Shown piece after piece: positions 33,634 through 45,630 of a stretch of 64,000 bases of DNA. The notes under the pieces are model-generated. The model was given only the letters and a program-made list of their open reading frames with translations. It made no database searches and was not told the origin of the DNA. The position numbers and the translations under genes are program-made. How positions within the stretch are numbered: position 1 is the first letter of the stretch; each line of letters starts with the position of its first letter. The DNA comes from Pempheris klunzingeri (Eukaryota > Chordata > Actinopteri > Acropomatiformes > Pempheridae). Where the stretch lies: assembly GCF_042242105.1 (NCBI RefSeq), contig NC_092030.1, positions 1,273,501 to 1,337,500 on the forward strand, in the 5' to 3' direction.

Positions 33634-36600
33634 ATGTTGCTGCAGACCCTCCTGATCACCGGGCTCCTTGGCTGGGCGACATGTCAGGAGAGCCAGAGCA
33701 TGACACCTGAGGAGAAGACTGTCATCAGGTGAGGCATGTCTGGACAGAGCTGTTTAAACAGCGTGTTTGTCCATGAGTGGTTGTGGAAGTTTGTGCCATA
33801 TTCTCATTGGATGTATTTGTGCTTTATCTTTCATTTGCAGGGACCAGATTGTTGAAATGTTTGATCACGCTTACGGCAGTTACATGGTAAGGTGTTCACA
33901 GCACATTTATGGTATATCTGCGTGTTGCAGGAGCCCAGAAAAAGCTGAAGTGGTCAAAACTCCAACAACACAAGCATAAGTAATATAAAGAACAGCTTTG
34001 ACATAGCTTTGAACAGGGCTGTCTCTGAGAATCAGTGGACAGACAAAGGCCCTCAGTGCTGTTGGATCTGAATTAGTGGAGCTGTGCAGAAAGCAAACAT
34101 GCAGGATTTTGTTGCAGCTGCAGAGCAACAGATGCCTGCAGAACATAATGTGCAGGCATGTGCAAGACAATCCCAAAAGACAAATGCTACCAGTGGTTTA
34201 GAAAGACATGCACCAGAATTAACACCACCAAGGCACATTTTATATTAAAAAGAAATTAAAAATGTAAAAGATCAAAGCACTTGTATCAGTGTAAGGTAAA
34301 GTGAGCCGTTCTTGTACTTTAGTGTTGTGTTGGCTATGAAAAAGCCTCTGAGATTGATCCCTATTCACACTGAAGTAGCTTTACATAATTTCTGCACATT
34401 TTAGTCCCCTTAGTTTGCCTCTTCGTCATGGTCCTCGGTCCTTAGCTGATCAATACTGGAAATATCATGTCTTGAATTTAATTGTAAAAAGAAAATCATC
34501 AAAACAGTATTTTGGCTGACATTCATATTCTTACATAAACACAATATATTGCAGAAATATGCCTATCCAGCAGATGAGCTGATGCCTCTGAGCTGCAGGG
34601 GGAGAGTCCGCGGCCAGGAGCCCAACAGAGGGGACATAGATGACTCATTGGGGAAGTAAGTTCACCACCAACAAACGAGCCGCGTAGTTTCAATCCATCA
34701 GCTGGCATCAGTTCAGACCAAACCAAACCCACGTGTCCCTTTTTTAAGTTAAGGAGCTTCTCCACAGAGTAAAGCAGCTCATGGTAAAAATGGCACTACA
34801 TGTTGTCAGAATATTTATGTTTATTTATTTTTTTACTTTCTCCATCATTTATGTGGAGCCTCCTTGAATTTCCTGTTACTGTCCATAATATACTATAAGA
34901 TAGAGCTTTAACTGAGCAAAAAATTACTGCTTAAAAGTGCTTTTGGTTTACAATAATATGCATTTTTATTTGGAACAATAAAAGGTTTTATTGTTTAAAG
35001 AATGTCCAGAATACATTTTTATGGATAAACTATGCAAGAGAATATGGATGTAAGACAAAATGTGGTGTTTATGCAGCGCCATCTCTTTTTAAAATGTACT
35101 TTGCATCTTTCTTTATGCAACAGAATGCATTTCCAATCAGCTAATTCTGCATTAAGGAGATGCCCTACTTTCACAGGAATACATGAGTTAGATGCTAATT
35201 TAAGTGAATTTATTTACAAGAACGCCATAAATCATGGCCGTGCAGTAAAACACTTCTGTTTATGTTGCGTGATGTAATTTCACTGCATATTTAACAGATC
35301 TGACATCCGACAGCTCGTGGTTCATAAAAGTGACACTGGCTCAGTGGGAAAGTGGGACAGCAGCTCCACGGTGCCAGAGACTCTCCTCATAACATGTTTT
35401 CTGCCTTTTCTGTAGGTTTTCTCTCACACTCATCGACACCCTCGATACTCTGGTGGTGAGTACTTTCTCCTCCTCTGTTCTTCTTCCCCCTTTTGGACAG
35501 TAGGTGTCATTTATTTTTTCCCGTGTGTGTGAGCAGGTGTTGAACAAGCTTGATGAGTTCGAGGACGGAGTGAGGAAGGCCGTGAAGGATGTACGCCTGG
35601 ACAACGATGTGGTGGTGTCTGTGTTTGAGACCAACATCAGGGTTTTGGGGTATGAAACATGCCTTTTCTGCTCTTCTTAATGAACCCGTGGTCTGTCTAA
35701 ACACATCTGAATGTTTTAGATGATTCTTCTGAATGTAGAAGCAGCTCTCTGTTTGATTTTGTGTCTTTGAAACAAACCCCTCTTTTTCGTCCTTCATTTA
35801 TTTCTCCTCAGGGGGCTTCTGGGAGCCCACGTGATGGCCGACCTGCTGCGGCAGCGTGGGGAGAGGATGCAGTGGTATCGCGACGAGCTCCTGCACATGG
35901 CCAAAGAGCTGGGCCATCGATTACTGCCTGCCTTTAACACCACAAGTGGCCTTCCCTACCCCAAGGTATCCCTTCAGTAGTTGTTAAATATCACAGGTCT
36001 TATTTAACATGTTGAGAAACTAACAAACAACATATCACCTATTTTAGTAAGTAACTAAATATACTTTGAGCTGAGGGAGGTGACACATTTCATTTGACAT
36101 TTTTTTGGTTTTCCAGGTGAACCTGCGTTATGGAGTCCTGAACCCACTTTCACGAACAGGCACTGAATCGGACACCTGCACAGCCTGTGCTGGAACGATG
36201 ATCCTGGAGTTTGCTGCCCTCAGCAGACTGTCAGGAGAGTCTGTGTTTGAGGTATTACCCCCCTCTGCCTCTCTAGAAATGAGCCTTTTTTTATGATTAT
36301 TTTGTGTTTTAAGTGCCCCAGTAATGCTACAATCAGTTGTTTTTACCAGAGGTGTTTTATGGATATAATCATTATTGGTTCACAGGAAAATGCAAGAAAG
36401 GCTCTGGACGTTCTGTGGGAGAGGAGGCAGAGAGGAAGTGACTTGGTGGGGACTGTCATCAACATCCACAATGAAGAATGGGTCCGGAGAGGTGAGGCAG
36501 TTTAAACACACACACATGTGCATCGTGTAGAGAGCTGGGAAACCTGCACCTGTTAACCTTAAAAGCTGTAACACTTGAAATTATTGGTCTCTTTTTGAAC

Positions 36601-39600
36601 TTCAAAGCTTCCATTTTGAAATAATGTTACTTTTACTGTTTTACTGTCTTTTATTTTTGTTGTCTCCTGTGATTCAGTTGTTTGTTGCATGAGAATAGAA
36701 GAGGAAGATAATGAAATGTGATGAAGTACCATGTGGTTACTTTAAACTATTTCTTAATTGAATTTGCAGAACAGTTCGTGAAATAAAAGTACATATACTG
36801 CCACATCGCCCACCCCCTTGCATTGTATAAAACAATCAAAACTTTGATATAGACAAGAAATAAATGGAACTACACATCAGTCCAGTGGATCAACAAGATA
36901 CAGAACACATACACGTTCCACAGTTTGACTGTCTCTTCTCCTCTGTGTCTGCAGACAGTGGCGTCGGTGCTGGTATCGACTCGTACTATGAATACCTGAT
37001 GAAGGCTTACATTCTTCTGGGAGACAACGTGTTTCTGGAGAGGTTCAACATTGTAAGTGCTCCACCACGACAGCCCACACTGAAACCTGTGTCCAAGCTT
37101 CTGGCACCTGCTGTATCACTGCCCCCCCACCGCCGGGCGTTTTGTTCATATTGTCGGTGTGTTTTATTTCACTAATATGTTTTTCATGTTGATTGTCTGT
37201 TAAAGCACTACAGTGCCATTATGAAGTACATCAGTCAGCCCCCCCTGCTGCTCAATGTACACATGCACAACCCCACTGTGAGCGTGCGCAGCTGGATGGA
37301 CTCTCTCCTGGCTTTCTTCCCTGGTTTACAGGTCAGAGATCCTGTCTGTCTCCTATATATGCAATATATCACATTTCTATGTGCACATGTTTCTGCAGTG
37401 ACATTTACTTTTCACGCAGGTTTTGAGAGGAGATCTGAAACCAGCTATAGAGACTCATGAAATGCTTTACCAAGTCACTAAACAGCACAAGTTTCTTCCA
37501 GAGGTAACAAATCTCTGCTTTTTTGGTTCTATTTAATGACACAGAGCAGGTAAAATAAAGTATCTATGTCACTCAGTTTGGGTTGGTAATATGGATATAA
37601 CAGGAATTTATATTGTGATATAGTACATTTTCTGGAAATTGAGATGAGTACTGTAAACGGTAATCAAATGGGAATGTCTGCTGTTGCCTAATCCTGAGCC
37701 ATGTGTCGCAGGACATTTTATTTGGGTCATCAGATAGCCCACATTTTCAGAATTTCTTCCTTCTTCTGCTATTTAGAATTCATTTCTGCAGTCCACTGTT
37801 GCACAATATGAGCTTGTTGCGATTTCTATCTAATTTATTACTCACTAACTAAATCTTGAACATCCAGTACTGCCATTAAGGAGTCTAACATCACCTGCGA
37901 TAACCAAATAATGAAGTTTATTCAAGTCTGTATGTTAACTAATAGGTATGCAGCAGCTGCAGCACATCATTAAGGTTGGAGATAAATTATGACACCAGGA
38001 AATAATAAAAATGGAAGATTAACCACAAAGAATTTCGTGGTAGAAGTATTTTTATTACTACTACTAAATTCCTGTCTTGTGCTTAATGAAATTTGAAGTT
38101 TATTCATTCATTTATTCATTAAAATCTGTTTAATAATGTTGCTGTAAGAAGAAGCCAATGGAGTCGCTGACGTCTTTTGCTCTTTGCAGGCTTTCACTAC
38201 AGAGTTCAGAGTTCACTGGGGCCAACACCTACTGAGACCAGAGTTTGCAGAAAGCACCTACTACCTCTATAAGGTAAGAAAACTCCAGCGATTATTAATG
38301 CAACCCCTCCACTCATGTACACACAAAGCATTTTTAGTTATTGGGTTTTCTTAAAGAGATGAACAAAACTAATACATATGTGGCAACTGGGAATAAAACA
38401 CAATAAAATATAATAAATAAAAGTGGAAGAATCATCTAAATCATGTCTATAAATATAAATAAGTATACATACAAATACACACGTGCATATCCATTTCTAT
38501 ATACACATCAACCCATCATGATTCTGCTCTGTAAATTGGAAGATGTGAACCCTCAGTGTAAGTATGTTGCAGGTCTTATCGTTGACCCATGGTTAAGCCG
38601 TTTTGACCGATTTTCATCACAGATGTCAGTCTGAGTTTGCTGTTTGTATATTTTGATCTCTGCAGGCCACTGGCGACCCCTACTACCTCAGAGTGGGACA
38701 GTCCATCGTGGAGAAGCTCAATGCCTACGCCAGGGTGCCTTGTGGCTTTGCTGCTGTGCAAGATGTCCGCACTGGGACACACGAAGACAGGTAGACTAAT
38801 GCTGTCACACACACATACCATATGGTGGAGTAACCTTCGATGGTCTGGTGCTTTTAAAACCTTTCTGTTGAAGAAATAACTGTTCCAATCTTCTGTGTGT
38901 GTAGGATGGACTCGTTCTTCCTGGCTGAGATGTTTAAATATCTGTACCTGCTGTTTTCGGAGAAGAGCCAGCTGCCCATCGATATTGACGACTACATCTT
39001 CACCACGGAGGCTCACCTCCTCCCCGTGTCTCTCTCCACCACCAAGCCGCCCTGTCAAGGCAACACGACGGTGAGAGCTCTCACTTCATCACAAGCACAG
39101 ATTCTATTTTATTTCCATTTTGAAGTTAGAGTCTCCGATTCAGCTACAAAGTGAGCTAACTGCTGGACATTGGCTTCAGGAGACTGTTCCCACTTCTCAA
39201 GAAGAAGATCTGTTCACACACTCGTGTCCCAGCCTGGAGACGCTGTTCCCAAACAACCCTTCGTTTGCCAAAACCATCCGGGACGGCTACAAGTACCTCA
39301 CTGGGGTGGGACGAGCCTTCCACCCCTTACCCATCAGGTGGGTCTGGCTTGATGAAACCTGCTGGCTATGATTACTTTAAGGTTTAATTTGGGTGTGTTT
39401 GTGCTTCACAGGGAAATCGAACTACCGCTCCACGATAACGGCATGGAGCCCGTGGAGTTCTTGAAAAGCATGGGCATCTCTCTCACTCCGCTGAATGAGG
39501 CCATGGCAGGAGACCCCACACATCAGAGGGTACTTCTGTTACTGAATACTCACCTCATGCCACTCAGACTGCTTCTTATATTTTTATCTCTGCGTGTAGA

Positions 39601-42120
39601 CCTTCAGGACTCACATCCCTGAAGAATCGAGCCAGTGCATCAAACTCATTCCTTTTAAAACGGCAATTTTTACAGTTCAGAGTGATTCTTTATTTAGCAT
39701 CTTGTGTTGCATAATGCACTGCAGGATGTTTCTCCTAAAAGCAATCATGGAGTTACAGATATGTAATAAAAATATGTTAAAGGCGTAATTGTGTAATTGG
39801 CTTGCAGGCAGTTCAGATTCAGTAGTATTATTATGTCCCATGATATGTTCACTGTGTAGCCTGGATCTCCTCTATGCTGAGCAGTAGTGACAGTTGTTCT
39901 TTCCTAAAGTGAAACCGAGCTGGTAAAATAAAAATCACCACGATGCTTTTCAGCAGGTTTTAATAGCAGTTTTTATCTTTACTTCAAATTATGTAAAACA
40001 TGTTTTCAGTTCCAGATTTAAGACTTGAATTTGTCTGTTTGCTCCACTGATGCACTCTAATGACCCACTGAACCTTGAATGTTCATGCTGTAAGCAAACT
40101 GCCAAAACACGTTGGTTATATAACCTGCTGTTGAACCAAATATATCGTTCAAATTGTACAAATAACAGCTTTGAGCAGAGTGGATTTTTGAAAATTATAA
40201 GCTGCTTTAATCAAAAGACACTGATTTGTTTTTAACAGATTTCTTCATCATCTTGTCAGCCATGCTGCTCTCAGTTCTGTGTTTACTTGAGCAGTAAGTG
40301 TGCGCCCTCTGGTATCAACAGTAAGGCGGAAATGTGTCGATCACAGTAAACAGATTAACAATTTAATTTCCCCGGTTTAAAAAGCATTTGATTAATAGCA
40401 ACGTTAATGGAGGGAAAACTGGGTCAAGGCTTTGAATGTAAAAATGTCTTGAATGTAGGTTTTTATCATTTATCTTAATGTCCACAAACTGCCTGATAAA
40501 CTATGATGAAATCTGATCTGGCGATAGCATAACGTTGTCTTTCATTGTGTTTTCAGGAGCACAAAGGAGTGTACAGGGTCAAACTGGTGGCAGAGGTGAG
40601 CCAGGCGGCAGAGGAAGAGGAGGTGGTGCCTCATATTGTTCAGCTCATATCGCCGCCGTTTCTGGGCAGGACGGTCCTGACGGCGGGGCCCGCCAAGTTT
40701 GGAATGGACCTCACCAAGCAGGAGCATGGGGTGAGCTTCCAATGTGCCAGTAATACGCTGTACAGAACCAGCAGCAAAGATCCCAGCTGAAGTTCTCTTT
40801 ATCTCCATCCATTTAAGAAACACGATAATGTGCAATAACAGTCAGACTCCTGTGCTGCAGGTGAAGGGCAGCATAGTGAAAGCCTCCCCCTACACTGCAT
40901 GTGGGCCCATGGATAATGCCGTAGACCTTAAAGGCCATATCGCCGTGGCACTGCGTGGGGACTGCATGTTCGCTGCAAAGGCTCGCCGGCTGCAGGAGGC
41001 AGGAGCTGTGGGAGTCATCTTTATAGGTGAGGAGCTGAAACCTGCTCAGAGCTCGGGCTGGACCGAGGAACAAATCAAACTCCTTTATTCTCCTTCTCAG
41101 ACCACCGCGAGGGAAGCAACAGCGAGGAAACTCCCCTCTTCCAGATGGTCGGAGACGGCGACTCCACTGAAGACATCGCCCTGCCTTTGGTGTTCCTGTT
41201 CAGCCGTGAGGGGGCCGTGCTCACAGCGGCTCTGGAGGAACATCACAACGTGGACGTGCTGCTGCTGCCCAAGGAGAGGCAGCTGGGACACGGTGAGGCC
41301 CAGGAGGAGGAGCAGGGATAAAACCAACGATGTTCTGTTTTTGTTCAAATGTGCTGCGAGAGTGACGTATCTTTGTAGGCAAAGGTTTATGATACTCACT
41401 ATGATATGACTGACTGACTACATCAGGGTCACGTGACGATCCATCCAACCATCTCTGTAGTCTCATTTAGCCACTTGTTAGCAACAACCGCTTTTTTTAG
41501 ACAAATAAAAGCTTTAAAATTCAAGAGAGAGGTATTTACTAATGCATACTTCATAGAACAAACTGTGAAAATCTCTTGCCGCTTGTGGGAACCACAGACC
41601 TGATTTCAGGCAATAAACCTCAAATCCACTGACTTCCTGACTGAGAGGAAGCAGGAAGTGGACTCATTCCTGCAGCCCTCTGTTGTCAACAAACCCCACG
41701 AAAAGGCCAAACCCAACAACACGATGCTCTGCCTTTCAAGTCTTTCCATACTTTTACATAATGACGCTACCACAATTACATGAAATGTCAAATCTAAGTT
41801 ATCAATTCTCTGTTCTTGTTCTATTTTCTCATCATTTATCTTCCCCTCCTCGTCCAGATAAGACAGAAAAACCTGTCAGCATGAACATCAAACTCCGCCT
41901 GGCAGAGGAGGGGGAGCTGGAGGAGGGAGCATCCAAAGGGCCCACCCTGGAGTTTGTCTTGGAGAAAGACGAGGTGCTTCTGAAGGAGGAGGAGGAAGAA
42001 GAGCTCCGAGGACAGAGGCAGTTTCAGCAGGTCTGCACGACGGCAGCAGAGGCCGACAGGACTGAGCCGTGTTCATCTCAGACCTCAAACTCTAACCGTG
42101 GACCAGACCCAAACCCTTGA
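33634..42120 (+). CDS. edem3: EDEM3-like ER alpha-mannosidase with PA domain (20 coding exons)
   Basis: Coding exons: 33634-33728, 33841-33886, 34555-34655, 35416-35455, 35537-35649, 35812-35965, 36117-36251, 36386-36491, 36955-37052, 37206-37331, 37420-37503, 38190-38273, 38666-38790, 38905-39070, 39180-39337, 39412-39529, 40557-40730, 40861-41026, 41101-41292 and 41858-42120 (stop TGA), giving 847 residues (human EDEM3 is 932). Signal peptide about 1-18 ([18 protein letters not shown]). GH47 domain about 33-490, with likely catalytic acids E125 in [12 protein letters not shown]272 in [10 protein letters not shown] and E384 in RPEFAEST, and a calcium Thr in FTTEAH. PA domain about 608-745, which marks EDEM3 within the family. 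EDEM3 trims mannose from misfolded glycoproteins in the ER for degradation. The tail is acidic and has no KDEL. An in-frame upstream ATG at 33577 would add 19 residues; I prefer 33634 because it starts a clean signal peptide. Confidence 0.93.
39530..40556 (+). other. edem3 intron 16, no other gene seen
   Basis: About 1 kb of AT-rich intronic DNA between the GH47 part and the PA-domain exons. I see no conserved frame or clear repeat. Confidence 0.5.
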
Positions 42121-42625
42121 CCACTGCTGACCCCAAAGCACTTTCCTAACGCTGATCCCTCGTCAGGTTCTGAATGGCATGTGCCTCAGTGCCCCTCACT
42201 GCCCTACATGACGGAGCCCTAACGGACCCAGCCTGCATGTTTACAGCCAATGGAGGAGAGTCGAGCGGCGTGATGGCCTCACTCCCATCCGGTCTTTGAC
42301 TTTGGAACCTTAACATGGTTCTGTATTTATAAGACAGAGAGCCACAGTGCAGGTCTCTCTGAAGTGAGGCATCTCATGAGACTAAACTAGCCAGTGAAAG
42401 GCCCAAAGGCGGCTGGGCTCGTGCTCCACAACGAGCCTATAGTGTTGCTTCTGTAGGCACACACCAGGTGTTCATGGTGATAATGACATAGATCATTGCC
42501 TAGAATTTAAAATTACCTCACCTTAGAGGAAAACGTAGATGAGGCAAAAATGTATCTAGCTAGGTTTTTATGCAATGCAGCTTGTTTTTAATGTAGATTG
42601 CACCTTTTCACCTCTACAACTACTG
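42121..42625 (+). other. Presumed edem3 3' UTR
   Basis: Follows the stop. I saw no canonical AATAAA here, so the poly(A) site may be a variant or lie farther on (AATAAA at about 44930). Confidence 0.35.
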
Positions 42626-42629
42626 TTAA

Positions 42630-43457
42630 AGGATAACTGCTGCATTTTTAAACATTGGCCTTATTTTTTTTTTTTTTTTTTACATATTCTGGGTTTGAAA
42701 TGACTGGTAGGTACAAAAACATTTGGAGTTGGCCCAGTAGATCACCTCAGCTGGCAGCGGGCAAGCTACAATGACTGTAATTCTTCAGGGCAACTGCACC
42801 CAATCACAGTAGGTCCACTAAAAGAGCTTGTTTGATCCACTGGAAGATCCTTTTGGTTTAACCACAAACAGCCGTTATATCGCTCTCTGCACACACACCA
42901 GACTACATTCACAAAAACAGCCATTTTACATGGCTGCTGCTGGTCTACCTCTGTCTCAATCAGTTAGTTTGTTTGTGTTATTGTGTGATTGTGGTATTCT
43001 AAATGGTTAGTTTGGATCTAACTCATTATTAGTTTGATGCACAATAACACAAACAAACTAATCAATCAGGGCAGCAGCGGACCAGCAGCTCCTGTGTTCT
43101 TCAAGGTAAAAATAGCGTTTTTGTCTATGGAGCCTGGTAGCTTTTAATAGCTGCAATATAACGGCTGTTTGTGGTTAAACCAAAAGGATCTTCCAGGTCT
43201 CTCTCTGTAGGGATCCTTTCCATGATGCTGTCACACACTTAGAATAACACTCTGAGCCTGTCAGTGGATCAAACAAGCTCTTTTAGTGGACCTACTGTGA
43301 TCAGGTGCAGTTGTCCCAAAGGATCACGTTGCAGCCATTGCAGCCCGTTTGGTGGCTGCTGGCTGAGGTGATCTACTGGACCAGTTCCAACACTTTTACT
43401 ATCATTCAGACACCAAATGTAAGGATACGTCCCAGGTTTAAAAATACCAGTTATCCT
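42630..43457. mobile_element. Complete TTAA-flanked foldback (long inverted repeat) element, copy C
   Basis: 828 bp. Left end AGGATAACTGCTGCATTTTT, right end inverted AGGATAACTGGTATTTTTAA. The two halves mirror each other over most of their length: for example AAGAGCTTGTTTGATCCACT at about 42822 and its inverse near 43266-43285, and TTTTGGTTTAACCACAAACA and its inverse near 43167-43186. TTAA lies at 42626-42629 and the mismatched TGAA follows the right end. There is no coding capacity. Related copies are at 4240, 21100, 29305, 45165, 52330 and 54360. Confidence 0.88.
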
Positions 43458-43666
43458 TGAAGTAATCAGTAATGGTGAACTGATCTCCTGGCCAGGCGGT
43501 GGAGTTCACTCCCGTTGCTCCTCAGTAATTTAATGTCAGCAGATGAAGGAGATGAACTGGGGCCAATTTGGAAAGTTTTTTTTTTTTTATTTTGTACAAG
43601 TGAGCAACTTCAGGGAATTTCAGGAGTGAATGCATTTTGCTGGGTTGGCCTGTTTGATGAGATGTT

Positions 43667-43721
43667 TGTGTGTGTGTGTGTGAGTGTGTGTTCTGCTTTT
43701 CCTTTCTGCTATAATGTGCAG

Positions 43722-43749
<28 letters not shown>
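43667..43749. repeat. Two (TG)n microsatellites
   Basis: TG tracts at 43667-43682 and 43722-43749 separated by unique DNA. Confidence 0.85.
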
Positions 43750-43752
<3 letters not shown>

Positions 43753-44964
43753 CAAGGTGTGCACTAACTATAATACCCAAGAAAGTCTCTCAGCTGATAT
43801 GTGATCGCTGTCGGATGAAACCCGCCTGTCTTTACAAAGTCATCGTGCAAGGAATGAACCACCACCGTGAATTTTTTTTTCCCAACCTATAAATAACTGT
43901 GTGTAAACGTTGTTGATTTGAAATGAATTCTCTTAAAAAAAAAAAAAAAACATTTAAAAAACGACCAAAGCTGGTTTTGTTGCAGCTGAAGTCGGCGTGT
44001 AACTGTGGTTGGTTCCAGGAGCGACGTCGCAGGTTGGTCCGCAGTCCCAGACTGTTAATGCACTTTGAAACACGGGTATGATCGTCTGCGGCAGATTCAG
44101 ACACACGTGACCATTCAGCCTCTTTTTGCATTCGTTGGCTTGTGCTGCAGTTTTGATTGCAGTCGTCTGTTGTCTCATTAACACTCTGTGTTGATGCAGT
44201 GTTCCTATCCACCTAAAAATGTGAGGAAAACTCTACAGGGTTCGTTTAAAAACAGAAAAAATAACATGTTTGGTGTCATCTTTTAAAACTGCTGGTGGTT
44301 TTTACATCCTCTAAAAGGCCAAATGAGTCCTGCACGTTGTCTCCAGTATAATTGGTGCAGTTTTGTCGTCTCTCTTGTCAAAACTTAAATATACGTGCTG
44401 TCACACTCTCCACACAATCTCACCCGTATTGTGGCTCATTCCTGTGTGTTAAAACTCTTATGCAACAATGCAGAAAGATGCAGAGCCCTTGAGTCACTTA
44501 CTTCATCCTCACTCACTGTGTTGCATGATTTTTGTCTTTTGTGGTACATGAAATGTGAGCTTATGCACTTTTTGTGCCGGAGCCTGTTCTCTGTTTAGTT
44601 TGTACAGTGGACCTGATGCTGCTGAGTTAATCTCAAGTCTTAATCCAACATTTTATTTTTAATTCTTGTTTAACCTGTTTGAGGCTTTGCCAACCGGTGT
44701 ACCTCAGGACTGTGTCTGTTAGAGTTCACAGAGAAAAGGCCCACAGACAAGATAGAGTCGTCATTAATTTTTATTACATGCTATTTAATTTTGTGTTCAG
44801 CTGTTTTCTAAACTTTATGTTGATCGGTGGTTAAAAGTGCCAAAAGAGGTGCATGACGTGGCTCCTGTTTCTGTTTCACATCTCCTCTCTATTTAGTTCC
44901 AGACTGTGAGCTCAGGCAGTCACACCAATAAATTTAAAATCACAATTTCAAACCTTTTTTTTCT

Positions 44965-45630
44965 CCCCCTCTTTTTGTCCCCTCCTTCATGACAGAGATT
45001 ACTACTCTGCATTATCGGCATCAGTGGCAGGTGTGGCGTCTTCTCAACCATTTCATGTCACCTGAGTCCAGGACATTTTTAAAATAACATTTAGAAAGAA
45101 TGTGGTTAATATGTGGACCTAACTGGTCTTCTGCTATTCAACAGGGATTGACCTCAAAGAGTCATTTCAAAGCCACCAGACTCCATACGCAAATATAGTA
45201 ATTTTACACAGGAGTTCCTGATCTACCGCTGACTCAATCTGCTACTTTCTTTGTATTATTGTGTGACTTTGGTGTTTTTGGAGGGTTAGTTCAGACCCAA
45301 CTTGATATTTGTGTAACACACACAAACACAAACTAACTTAAACTCAATGCAGCAGTAGACCGGCGGCTCCTGTGTTCTGTGAGGCAAAAGTGCTGTTTTT
45401 GTCTATGGAGTCTGGTGTGTTTGAAGAGAGCCATATAACGGTTGTTTCTGGTTTAAAAAGAAGGATCTTACTTCCTCCTTCTTTTTCCAGCTTCATTACA
45501 GATTCATGTTACTCTGCGTTTTCAGCATCAGTGTCGCTTGAGTCTAAAACATTTTTTAAAAACCATTTACACAGAATGAGGTTGCCATGTCGGCCTAATT
45601 GGTCTTTGCTATTCAACATCCGCAGTGATC
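44965..45630. repeat. Direct duplication flanking foldback copy D
   Basis: The block at about 44965-45150 (ACTCTGCATTATCGGCATCA ... CTATTCAACA) recurs at about 45473-45625 (ACTCTGCGTTTTCAGCATCA ... CTATTCAACA) in the same direction, with a small internal deletion. Between them, 45165-45470 is a foldback-family fragment (CCAGACTCCATACGCAAATA ... GTCTATGGAGTCTGGTGTG). Confidence 0.65.

Noticed and set aside
35966-36116. edem3 intron 6 donor GTATCCCTTC as a second U12 intron
   Set aside because: It has a mismatch in the U12 donor, no U12 branch site is visible near the acceptor, and the pyrimidine tract is strong. I treat it as an ordinary U2 intron.
38576-39058. 160-residue open frame on the minus strand
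   Set aside because: It lies opposite edem3 exons 13-14 and is a shadow of real coding sequence, with no family signature.
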